DNA of 6,717 bases from Candidatus Fermentibacterota bacterium. GTDB taxonomy: Bacteria > JAFGKV01. This document shows positions 1-4,616 of the stretch, one piece after another; positions within the stretch are counted from its first letter, which is position 1; the number at the start of each line of letters is the position of its first letter. The stretch is taken from the NCBI GenBank assembly GCA_030620115.1, contig JAUXFG010000189.1, positions 1 to 6,717 of the forward strand, read 5' to 3'. Under the pieces are notes generated by a model. The model was not told where the DNA came from and did no database searches. It saw only the letters and a list, made by a program, of their open reading frames with translations. The translations under genes were made by a program, and so were the position numbers.

Positions 1-16
1 CTCCCGGACATGAAGC

Positions 17-39
17 TTTGACTCGAGCTTTGAGTCAAA
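17..39. repeat. Short inverted repeat
   Basis: Arms TTTGACTC (17-24) and GAGTCAAA (32-39) pair perfectly around a 7-nt loop. The flanking sequence also contains AGCTTTGA twice. It could be a weak stem-loop near the window edge; no T-tract follows, so it is not called a terminator. Confidence 0.4.
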
Positions 40-89
40 CTCCGTCGATTTGGACGGATATTTCCAGCCTGAATGATCCAGTCACCCTT

Positions 90-156
90 CAGTAGGGCAG
101 GCGTCTCTGCCTGCCGCCTTGAGCGAAATGGCGAACATGATATTCGCCAGTTCGCC
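90..156. repeat. Dispersed hairpin repeat, copy A
   Basis: GGCAGGC (96-102) and GCCTGCC (109-115) form a 7-bp stem with a 6-nt loop. A second inverted repeat, GGCGAAC (130-136) with GTTCGCC (150-156), follows. The segment aligns with 6480-6539, sharing CAGT-GG-CA, CGTC, TGAGC-A-AT and GGC(C)GAAC blocks; differences are mostly transitions. It lies just beyond the broken DUF5615 gene and may have contributed to its loss. It is probably a REP-like or miniature mobile repeat; its class is not identified. Confidence 0.55.
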
Positions 157-197
157 TCGATCTCAAACTCAGTTCGGGAGACCTTGAATTGTCGGAA

Positions 198-407
198 TCA
201 GACAGAGAAACCGCAAGATGCGATACGAGATTCTCGGCAAGCCAGACCCCAACAGGACCGGTACGCCATTACAGGAATTCGATTTGGTTTCGCATTGAAT
301 CCCTTGTAGTTCAGTTCTTGTGCGTGAAGTACATTATATCCTCTTCTCCGTAGAGCTATAGCCACAGATAGATGGACGTCTTCGTCTAAGAGCAGCTTGA
401 TTCTCAC
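198..407 (-). pseudogene. Truncated DUF5615 PIN-like toxin
   Basis: The first 36 residues are a clear DUF5615 N-terminus. MRIKLLLDEDVH carries the first catalytic-type acidic cluster (Asp8, Glu9, Asp10), and RRRGYNVLHAQEL is the following helix and strand. From about residue 37 (position 299) the reading frame loses all family character: there is no second acidic block and no T-x-D/N-x-D-F motif, and it stops at 69 aa against about 110-120 for the family. In the +1 frame, the stretch after the break reads SMRNQIEFL and then stops; this resembles the family's next helix and suggests a frameshift plus later decay. The start is GTG at 405-407, 13 nt after the stop of the upstream DUF433 gene, the usual antitoxin-toxin operon order. 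DUF5615 proteins are inferred RNase-like toxins; this one should be inactive. Confidence 0.75.
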
Positions 408-420
408 CTGGTCGAGTCTT

Positions 421-714
421 CTACTTGGAGCGAGATAATACCTGCTGCTTCCAATAGCTTTCGTCCGAGGATTCCTCTATATCCCTGTCAATCTCCACTT
501 GATGATCAAAATAGTATGATAGTGCCGAATGAACCTGCGATGAAGTCAAGTGTGTCAGGCTAGTCGAAATTTCGTCCACACTCATCCCCATTTGATAGTA
601 ACCGGCTATGCAACGGACAGTAATCCTCGTGCCTTCAATAGCAGGAGCCCCACCTGCAATATTGTCTTCGGACACGATGTATGGATATGATAGCTTCTTC
701 AGAGCCGCATCCAT
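421..714 (-). CDS. DUF433 family antitoxin
   Basis: This 97-aa protein carries the DUF433 signature GGAPAIEGTRITV at residues 21-33. A predicted helix-turn-helix-like region follows (MSVDEISTSLTHLTSSQVHSALSYYF, about 44-69), and the C-terminus is acidic and basic. DUF433 proteins are usually encoded immediately before DUF5615 PIN-like proteins and are regarded as their antitoxins, probably binding both toxin and operator DNA. I prefer ATG at 712-714 because AAGGGA lies 7 nt upstream; an adjacent GTG (715-717) would add one residue. The partner at 198-407 starts 13 nt downstream but is truncated, so this antitoxin is an orphan. Two 18-bp tandem repeats 48-83 bp upstream are a candidate operator. 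The family call is firm; the antitoxin role is inferred from the family. Confidence 0.88.
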   Translation of the reverse strand: MDAALKKLSYPYIVSEDNIAGGAPAIEGTRITVRCIAGYYQMGMSVDEISTSLTHLTSSQVHSALSYYFDHQVEIDRDIEESSDESYWKQQVLSRSK

Positions 715-761
715 CACAAATTCCCTTGGCTGATCCAGACGGTCACTTGCTGGAAAGAATG

Positions 762-797
762 AATCACAAGATCATTCCAAATCACAGGATGATTCCC
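762..797. promoter_or_regulatory. Two tandem 18-bp repeats, candidate operator
   Basis: AATCACAAGATCATTCCA (762-779) is followed directly by AATCACAGGATGATTCCC (780-797), identical at 15 of 18 positions. They lie 48-83 bp upstream of the DUF433 start on its coding-strand side, a plausible place for autoregulatory binding. No convincing -35/-10 pair was found beside them, so the operator role is inference from position only. Confidence 0.4.
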
Positions 798-845
798 CAC
801 AATGTGAAGTCCCACCGGAGCAAACATGATTTCCCATCCAAAGAA

Positions 846-1100
846 TCAACCGAGAGGGTCGCTGCGCTCCCTTCTTAGCGCGTCGACATGTTTCTGGAGC
901 CAGCGTTCGCGATCTGCCTGAGATTCCTTCATGCTTCTGTATTTTCGCACGCCGGGCGGGAATCGTCTGGGATTCAGACGCGCCGATCGACTCCATAGAC
1001 TGGCGATTCGACGAAACCACTTGTCATCAGGCGCCTTGCACCAGAGATCGCCACGGTGCTCATCGAATCCCTCAACCGATCGGAACTTAAACACCGGCAT
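846..1100 (-). CDS. Small basic partner of the nucleotidyltransferase
   Basis: An 84-aa, highly basic protein. It begins MPVFKFRSVEGF and contains RFPPGVRKYRSMKE near residues 46-59, then an Arg/Glu-rich helical tail. From memory, small proteins with this layout (an MPV-x-RFRS-type start and a central RFPPGV-x-K/R-YRS) recur next to nucleotidyltransferase genes, but they have no named function that I can give. The start chosen is ATG at 1098-1100 because TTGAGGA lies 9-10 nt upstream; a TTG at 1115 would add five residues. The ribosome site overlaps the stop codon of the nucleotidyltransferase gene, only 11 nt away, so the two are probably translationally coupled. It could be an antitoxin or accessory subunit. 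No membrane segment or signal peptide is visible. Confidence 0.7.
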   Translation of the reverse strand: MPVFKFRSVEGFDEHRGDLWCKAPDDKWFRRIASLWSRSARLNPRRFPPGVRKYRSMKESQADRERWLQKHVDALRRERSDPLG

Positions 1101-1111
1101 TTGCTGAATCC

Positions 1112-1588
1112 TCAAGTTTCTGCGTCATCAAAGTCGAACTTCTCCTGGAGACGTTCGGCATCCACACGATCCTGCCCTCGAATCGTGTTCTTTTTTAGCC
1201 GATAGAGTTCCCGAGGGGAGATAACTCGCACCGGGATTCCATCGATATGAACGGTCTCTACTTCCAGGCTCTCATAGCTGGCCAACTCCCCGAGTCGGGT
1301 CAGGATGTCAAGATAGAAATCCCCCGTGGGCGGAACGTACCGTACCGCTGGGTAGTCACCGCAGAGATCCTCACTTGTGATCTCGTCAATATGAGGATCG
1401 TCATAGACGCGCGAAAGGGCACATCGAAGACGCTGGATGTTTGCGGGGTCGGGCCGGATGAAGAGATCGAGGTCTTCCGTTGCTCGACCGATGCCGTGGA
1501 TGTTGAGCGCAACCGCGCCGAATACCGCGTACTCGACGCCCTCCTGCTCGAAGGCCTCGAGAATTGCCAAGACATCTGGGAGGATCAC
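1112..1588 (-). CDS. AbiEii/MNT-like nucleotidyltransferase
   Basis: A 158-aa protein of the minimal nucleotidyltransferase superfamily. The fold's G-x-V-A motif appears as VFGAVALNIHG (about 22-32). GRATEDLDLFI (about 34-44) supplies the metal-binding D-x-D pair, Asp39 and Asp41. A conserved block follows (DLCGDYPAVRYVPP, FYLDILTRLG), then a C-terminal VISPRELYRLKKNT-x-R-x-QDR-x-DAERL helix. Members of this class transfer nucleotides to RNA or protein and include AbiEii-type toxins. Start choice: GTG at 1586-1588 has GAGGAGG 5 nt upstream and leaves the usual ~20 residues before the first motif. ATG at 1618 (10 more residues) has no Shine-Dalgarno but has TATAAC six nt upstream, so a leaderless longer form is possible. 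It is coupled to the small gene downstream. Catalytic residues look intact; the substrate is unknown. Confidence 0.85.
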   Translation of the reverse strand: MILPDVLAILEAFEQEGVEYAVFGAVALNIHGIGRATEDLDLFIRPDPANIQRLRCALSRVYDDPHIDEITSEDLCGDYPAVRYVPPTGDFYLDILTRLGELASYESLEVETVHIDGIPVRVISPRELYRLKKNTIRGQDRVDAERLQEKFDFDDAET

Positions 1589-1840
1589 TCGTGCCTCCTC
1601 GTCATAGGTGGCCATCATACCGCTGTTATAGATCCCGCCGCACACGGCGTGCACTCCTGCTCGGATCCTATTCCGGGGGAGAGGAGAATTCAATCAGGCA
1701 TCGCCCGTATTCAGCGCCAAGTTGCCCATTTATAGCCTTCAAGGCATGAACTGTCAATCCGTTAATCTCATCAGTGTTCATGCAATGCGCAAGTTCCCGC
1801 CCATTGTGGGGAGGCGTCCTCTCCGAGGTATAGGCTCTAC

Positions 1841-1882
1841 CCTCCGGCCTGCAGGCCCACGGGACGGAAACGGAGCCGGAGG
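1841..1882. repeat. GC-rich inverted repeat
   Basis: CCTCCGGC (1841-1848) pairs with GCCGGAGG (1875-1882). The left arm overlaps a perfect 12-bp palindrome, GGCCTGCAGGCC (1846-1857). This is a REP-like structure in a region without a confident gene. Confidence 0.5.
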
Positions 1883-2140
1883 CCTGCCTGCCATCCTGAG
1901 GGGCGACATCACAATCAACTGCAAAGAAAACAAGGGTCTCTATCGTTACATATTGAGACGGCCATTTCCAGTTGGATCAGGGCGTCTGATCAGCATGCCG
2001 AGAGAATTGAGACGGCGACCGTATATGACAGCACCGGCCTATGCAATATCGGAGACTGCCTCCGCATTGTACCGCGGGTGATCTCGGGCGGTGAACTGGG
2101 AATCGCGAGCATCGTCATGAGCAAGTGCAGGGGGTAGGTA

Positions 2141-2170
2141 GGGCAGCCGTCGGACAACCGGCGGTTGCCC
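2141..2170 (+). terminator. Terminator-like stem-loop
   Basis: GGGCAGCCGTCGG and CCGGCGGTTGCCC form a 13-bp stem (11 Watson-Crick pairs and two G-U wobbles on the plus-strand RNA) with an ACAA loop, followed by TTTCT. That is the shape of an intrinsic terminator for plus-strand transcription. No intact gene ends just upstream, only the open frame closing at 2137. It could instead be a REP-type element. Confidence 0.4.
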
Positions 2171-2218
2171 TTTCTGTAGCGGTGTTGGGACGGACGAATC
2201 ATTTTCGGCAATACGATA

Positions 2219-2260
2219 GAAAATGTAGGTCGGGTTAGCCAAGCGTAACCCGACATTTTC
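2219..2260. repeat. REP-like palindrome (GTCGGGTTAG...TAACCCGAC type)
   Basis: GAAAATGT and CGGGTTA on the left pair with TAACCCG and ACATTTTC on the right; the left arm carries an extra AGGT. The core GTCGGGTTAGC-n-GCGTAACCCGAC is a palindrome type found dispersed in many bacterial genomes and often linked to REP or transposon ends. No RAYT or transposase gene is present in this window. Confidence 0.65.
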
Positions 2261-2262
2261 CT

Positions 2263-2297
2263 GAATGTCACAGGTCAAGGGTTGCCCCCGCTCCTCA
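2263..2297 (+). repeat. Direct repeat, left copy
   Basis: The first 22 bp (from GAATGTCACAGG through CAAGGGTTG) are identical to those starting at 3294. The full 35 bp match at 32 positions. The two copies lie on the same strand about 1.03 kb apart and bracket the intact DUF433-DUF5615 operon. Confidence 0.7.
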
Positions 2298-2338
2298 CAC
2301 GGGTTAGCCGGAGGATGATCTGGCGATAGTCTGTAGAC

Positions 2339-2367
2339 GTGGCACGAATTGCCAGGGATGCTATATT
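2339..2367 (+). promoter_or_regulatory. Candidate promoter for the DUF433-DUF5615 operon
   Basis: GTGGCA (2339-2344, 4 of 6 to TTGACA) and TATATT (2362-2367, 5 of 6 to TATAAT) are spaced by 17 bp. This predicts a start near 2374 and a leader of about 35 nt that contains GGAGG. A short inverted repeat, TGGCA-n5-TGCCA (2340-2354), overlaps the -35 and could be an operator half. Confidence 0.35.
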
Positions 2368-2408
2368 GGGTGTGCCGCGATATTGATGCCCGAACGGAGG
2401 CTGTGATC

Positions 2409-2639
2409 ATGAATAACAGAATTGAGATCAATCCGAGAATCTGCCACGGTAAACCGGTGATTAAAGGGACCAGGGTATTGGTGGGCAACATCCTCGGCGC
2501 GTTGGGCTCGGGGGATACCATCGAAGAAGTCCTGGAGGACTACCCGAACATCAGTCGGGAGGACATACTGGCGGCAATTGAGTTTGGCGGTCAGTTGTCG
2601 CGATTTGAGGAAGTCCCATATGAAGTCTGCGCTTCGTGA
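2409..2639 (+). CDS. DUF433 family antitoxin
   Basis: A 76-aa DUF433 protein. It starts MNNRIEINPRICHGKPVIKG and continues GTRVLV, the family's defining loop (about 14-25). A helical part with DTIEEVLEDYPNISREDILA-A (about 36-56) resembles a helix-turn-helix. ATG at 2409 is the start because GGAGG (2396-2400) lies 8 nt upstream and because the conserved domain begins here; longer in-frame starts add non-conserved residues. The stop overlaps the next gene's GTG by 4 nt (GTGA), so the antitoxin is translated first and coupled to the toxin. The expected role is to neutralise the DUF5615 partner and repress the operon, inferred from the family. It differs clearly in sequence from the DUF433 protein at 421-714, so the two modules are not a recent duplication. 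Confidence 0.92.
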   Translation: MNNRIEINPRICHGKPVIKGTRVLVGNILGALGSGDTIEEVLEDYPNISREDILAAIEFGGQLSRFEEVPYEVCAS

Positions 2640-2998
2640 ATTTCTTCCTCGATGAGAATTTCCCAAAAGCCGCCGAGGCCCTGCTGGCTAAAGAAAAACA
2701 TGTTACGCTGGACATCCGAGGAACAGAGTACGAGGGTGCTGAGGATCCTGACATTTTCGGAATGGCTCAAGATCAGCAGGCCGTCTTTTTGACCACAGAC
2801 CGAGATTTCTACCATACCATTCCGCATGTCTGGCCAGCTCACAATGGGATCGTGGTCATCGCCCTACGCCGACCAAATAGGCAGGCCATTTTGGGAAAGC
2901 TGTCTTGGTTCCTTAAGCGATTCGGGAACCAGTCCTTGGCCGGCAGGGCGTTTCTGTTGCGTGATCGCACCTACACCGTTCATCCAGCGGGCGAATAG
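2636..2998 (+). CDS. DUF5615 PIN-like toxin
   Basis: A complete 120-aa DUF5615 protein. The family's acidic positions are present: Asp6 in FFLDEN, Asp37/Asp39 in GAEDPDIFGMA, and Asp55 and Asp57 in LTTDRDF. The hydrophobic strand GIVVIALR (about 71-78) precedes the C-terminal helix KLSWFLKRFG. DUF5615 is a PIN-like fold, so metal-dependent RNase activity is the usual proposal. The start is GTG at 2636-2638, inside the antitoxin's stop region (GTGA overlap); there is no separate Shine-Dalgarno, so it depends on coupling. This full-length copy is the best internal reference for recognising the truncated one at 198-407. A small stem (TAGCG/CGCTA, 2996-3010) follows the stop, but without a T-tract. 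Confidence 0.92.
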   Translation: MNFFLDENFPKAAEALLAKEKHVTLDIRGTEYEGAEDPDIFGMAQDQQAVFLTTDRDFYHTIPHVWPAHNGIVVIALRRPNRQAILGKLSWFLKRFGNQSLAGRAFLLRDRTYTVHPAGE

Positions 2999-3328
2999 CG
3001 ATATCCGCTAGCCGAAAGCATAGGTGGCGTCGGCATTGCCGATTGAGTCTTGACAGCATCTCGGCGGGACACCTCGACAGGAGCAGAGATTCGTTGCTTC
3101 GCTCCCTCTCCTTGAGGTGTTCGCCCTGCGCTTCGTCCGTCCAAGGTGAAAACGTGATTATGGGAGCTGGATTACGACTCTATCAAGAGATGCATTGCCA
3201 ATCCTCCGGTTCCCTGCGTGCGCGCCCCGGCTCTACCCCAACGATGACCATAGAACACTCTGGAACAAGAACAACTCGATTCGACTATCGGCCGAATGTC
3301 ACAGGTCAAGGGTTGATCCCGGTCCTCA
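2999..3328. other. Intergenic region between convergent modules
   Basis: I see no supported gene. The stretch holds a small stem at the DUF5615 stop (2996-3010), a TCGGCA-T-TGCCGA palindrome (3030-3042) and, at its right end, the second copy of the 35-bp direct repeat. Open frames here have no recognisable protein features. Confidence 0.5.
3294..3328 (+). repeat. Direct repeat, right copy
   Basis: This copy matches 2263-2297 at 32 of 35 positions, with the first 22 exact. It ends immediately before the stop codon end of the ribbon-helix-helix gene at 3329. Together the two copies delimit a ~1-kb segment carrying one complete TA pair. Confidence 0.7.
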
Positions 3329-3556
3329 TCAAGCATTGGCCTTTTCGATGTGCTCGGCGATCAGCATCTTGATGAGAGACTGGCGGGGCACGCCGAGTCG
3401 ACTGGCCTCTCTGTCCAGGGAATGAATCATCCAGACCGGGAAGTCAACGTTGACTCGCTTCTGCTCGTGTCCCGGCCGGCGTGCCTTGGATAGATCAAGG
3501 TACCTGGTAACATCTTCACCTGCGTCGAATTTCTTGTCGAACTCTTTAGCTTTCAT
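3329..3556 (-). CDS. BrnA/CopG-like ribbon-helix-helix antitoxin
   Basis: A 75-aa protein with an acidic and basic N-terminal arm (KEFDKKFDAGEDVTRYLDL) of the type that wraps a BrnT-like toxin. A C-terminal ribbon-helix-helix DNA-binding domain follows: strand KRVNVDFP (about 33-40), then helices WMIHSLDREASRLG and RQSLIKMLIAEHIEK. The ATG is at 3554-3556, overlapping the end of the upstream brnT-like remnant by 11 nt (its TAA is 3546-3548), the normal toxin-first BrnTA arrangement. GAAGAGGTGAAG just upstream, within the toxin's 3' end, supplies a Shine-Dalgarno. Because the toxin has lost its N-terminal half, this antitoxin is probably an orphan and may still repress DNA or cross-neutralise related toxins. 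The family call is strong. Confidence 0.88.
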   Translation of the reverse strand: MKAKEFDKKFDAGEDVTRYLDLSKARRPGHEQKRVNVDFPVWMIHSLDREASRLGVPRQSLIKMLIAEHIEKANA

Positions 3557-3668
3557 ACAGCTTCACCTCTTCCTTGTGGGAGCGGCGTGCCGAAATAAGC
3601 CGAACCTCTTCGCGCCGGTAGGTTATGACTGCCGACCAATGCTTGCCGGATATCGAGAACGATCGCAT
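3546..3668 (-). pseudogene. C-terminal remnant of a BrnT-like toxin
   Basis: The minus-strand frame ending at the TAA 3546-3548 reads GKHWSAVITYRREEVRLISA and then RRSHKEEVKLYES. This is the C-terminal half of BrnT-type RNase toxins: a central strand pair, an R-L-I-S-A-R-R motif and a final EE-x-x-x-YE helix. Only about 40 residues remain from the nearest ATG (3666-3668). The N-terminal part, with the family's W/F-D-x-x-K-x-x-x-N-x-x-K-H-G motif, is absent from all three minus frames upstream. The frame is open back to a TGA near 3720 with unrelated residues. A full gene would have begun near 3815, where the Phd gene now ends. The lost segment is occupied by repeat-like sequence (3730-3802), pointing to deletion or replacement. 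Confidence 0.72.
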
Positions 3669-3729
3669 TCGACTGGGGCTCGAGCGCGCCAAGGTCCTTG
3701 CGAGAGCGCTGAAATGTCACCCCTCCGTA

Positions 3730-3802
3730 CTCGTCTTCCCCGGCTGGGAAACGAGGGAACAGTCCGCAGCCTGACCGTCAGCCGGTGAGAAGTGCGGGTC
3801 AA
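3730..3802. repeat. Hairpin plus GTGAGAAG-family repeat
   Basis: CTCG-TC-TTCCC (3730-3740) pairs with GGGAA-A-CGAG (3746-3755). CTGACCGTCAG (3771-3781) is a second small palindrome. GGTGAGAAGTGCGGGTCAA (3784-3802) matches, with two differences, the right arm of the 61-bp palindrome at 4552-4570. The block replaces the missing 5' half of the brnT-like gene. Confidence 0.5.
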
Positions 3803-3812
3803 CCCCATTAAC

Positions 3813-4079
3813 TCACTGCATCCCGGTCTTACGTTCCTGCCAAAATTCCTCGTGGCCCACGCCGCCAGTCTCTCCAATCTCACGTCGACTTTCTGCGAGT
3901 ATCTTCTGAAACGTGGGAGAGTACGCGAGCACAAGACGTTCTATCTCTGCCTCATCAGTTATGCCCAGCAAAACACCGACTGGCCTTCCATTTCTGGTAA
4001 TTATGATGGGTCCATTTTCAGATTCTTTGATGTACACGCTGAGATGTGCTTTTATATCAGCAATGGGCGCAATTTTCAT
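3813..4079 (-). CDS. Phd/YefM family antitoxin
   Basis: An 88-aa protein beginning MKIAPIADIKAHLSVYIKES, followed by GPIIITRNGRPVGVLLGI. This is the N-terminal dimerisation and DNA-binding domain of Phd/YefM antitoxins (residues 1-40). A longer helical C-terminal tail should bind and block the toxin. Its ATG (4077-4079) overlaps the toxin's TGA as ATGA. The ribosome site is exceptional: AGGAGGTGATCCT lies directly before the ATG, matching almost the whole anti-Shine-Dalgarno of 16S rRNA, with a 7-nt spacer after AGGAGG. The antitoxin should therefore be translated much more strongly than the toxin, compensating for its second position. The partner toxin is the RelE/ParE protein immediately upstream. 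Confidence 0.9.
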   Translation of the reverse strand: MKIAPIADIKAHLSVYIKESENGPIIITRNGRPVGVLLGITDEAEIERLVLAYSPTFQKILAESRREIGETGGVGHEEFWQERKTGMQ

Positions 4080-4402
4080 AGGATCACCTCCTGTCTCCCG
4101 ATTACAAGACGACTACCGCGCTTCGTCCCAATCGCAAGTATGAGCACCCGGCGATTCTCTGGTTCCACAGCATAGAAGACTCGAAATCGATTGTCTTGGC
4201 CAAACCGTATTTCCCATTCAGCCCCTATGCCTGAAGGACGCTTCAATGGTTTGCGGTTACGAGTCTCAACATCCGGTTCGAATCGGAGATACGTCTCTAT
4301 GGATCGCTGGATGAGTGAATGGTATTTCCGTTCGATAACTGCAAGATGTTCGTTCACTTGCGTAGCATAGGCCAGATCGAAATAGCTCTTGGATCTCTTC
4401 AT
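4076..4402 (-). CDS. RelE/ParE superfamily toxin
   Basis: A 108-aa protein of the RelE/ParE fold. N-terminal helices (EHLAVIERKYHSLIQRSIET, about 18-37) are followed by a DVETRNRKPLKR segment. The beta-sheet core is WEIRFGQDNRFRVFYAV and RVLILAIGTKRGSRLVIG, including the typical R-x-FRVFY strand. Relatives with the DVETRNRKPL segment are commonly paired with Phd/YefM antitoxins, as here. The target (ribosome-dependent mRNA cleavage or gyrase) cannot be decided from sequence. The ATG at 4400-4402 has no Shine-Dalgarno. A TTGACA-16-CATAAT promoter ends 7 nt before it, so the mRNA is predicted to begin at or within a base of the start codon. Toxin-first order. No damage is visible. Confidence 0.88.
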   Translation of the reverse strand: MKRSKSYFDLAYATQVNEHLAVIERKYHSLIQRSIETYLRFEPDVETRNRKPLKRPSGIGAEWEIRFGQDNRFRVFYAVEPENRRVLILAIGTKRGSRLVIGRQEVIL

Positions 4403-4409
4403 GGGCTGA

Positions 4410-4437
4410 ATTATGGATCAAATTCAGACCATGTCAA
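4410..4437 (-). promoter_or_regulatory. Promoter of relE-phd operon (leaderless)
   Basis: On the minus strand, TTGACA (4432-4437, perfect -35) and CATAAT (4410-4415, 5 of 6) are separated by 16 bp. Seven bases separate the -10 from the toxin ATG at 4402, so initiation is expected at about 4403 or on the A of the ATG itself. Confidence 0.65.
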
Positions 4438-4476
4438 TATCGAACTCTCAAAACTGATGATTACCCGAACATTAGG

Positions 4477-4570
4477 GCGGCCTCCGGCCGCAATCCGCCG
4501 GCTGGCGGATTAACCCGGACTTCTCACCAATCCCGCGTCGAACGCGGGATTGGTGAGAAGTCCGGGTTAA
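4477..4570. repeat. Triple hairpin with 61-bp perfect palindrome
   Basis: Three structures lie in tandem. GCGGCC-TCC-GGCCGC occupies 4477-4491. AATCCGCC-GGCT-GGCGGATT occupies 4492-4511. The large palindrome at 4510-4570 has two perfect 29-bp arms around a 3-nt centre (CGA). The left arm begins TTAACCCGGACTTCTCACC and the right arm ends with its complement. The arm end GGTGAGAAGT-CGGGT recurs at 3784 and, more diverged, at 5947 and 6100. The element sits between the divergent relE-phd and higBA promoters, 10 bp from the higB -35. It could be a mobile palindromic element, a bidirectional terminator or insulator, or a cruciform regulator. Confidence 0.85.
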
Positions 4571-4580
4571 GGAGAGTGGA

Positions 4581-4609
4581 TTGACAATTATGTCGCTATT
4601 CGTTATAAT
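4581..4609 (+). promoter_or_regulatory. Consensus sigma70 promoter of higBA (leaderless)
   Basis: TTGACA (4581-4586) and TATAAT (4604-4609) are both perfect consensus boxes at the optimal 17-bp spacing. The higB ATG starts 7 nt after the -10 box, so transcription should begin at about 4616-4617 and the toxin mRNA would have no leader. TGATAC is repeated at 4611-4616 and 4618-4623 across the start and may be part of a HigA operator. Confidence 0.85.
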
Positions 4610-4616
4610 ATGATAC

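Larger units (their letters stand above)
1619..2338. other. Long intergenic region without a confident gene
   Basis: No recognisable protein is encoded here. The left part (1841-1882) is a GC-rich inverted repeat. A plus-strand frame is open from about 1767 to the TAG at 2135-2137. Its end reads like protein (DSTGLCNIGDCLRIVPRVIS, then GGELGIASIVMSKCRG), but it has no plausible start codon until near its end. The stop is followed 3 nt later by a terminator-like hairpin (2141-2170), so a decayed 3' gene remnant is possible. Next come a REP-like palindrome (2219-2260) and the left copy of a direct repeat (2263-2297). Confidence 0.5.

Noticed and set aside
73-309. Plus-strand 78-codon open frame
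   Set aside because: It crosses the hairpin repeat and is antisense to the DUF5615 remnant; no ribosome site and no family similarity.
1247-1735. Plus-strand 162-codon open frame
   Set aside because: It is antisense to the nucleotidyltransferase, whose catalytic motifs and ribosome site are clear.
2219-2260. Integron attC site
   Set aside because: The palindrome lacks paired core sites of the RYYYAAC/GTTRRRY type, the modules point in both directions, and no integrase is visible.
2340-2354. Sigma54-like TGGCAC...TTGC
   Set aside because: The GG to GC spacing is 2 bp too short for a -24/-12 promoter; a sigma70-type reading fits better.
4080-4091. Sequence like the 3' end of 16S rRNA (GGATCACCTCCT)
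   Set aside because: It is simply the complement of the strong Shine-Dalgarno of phd; no other 16S sequence is nearby.
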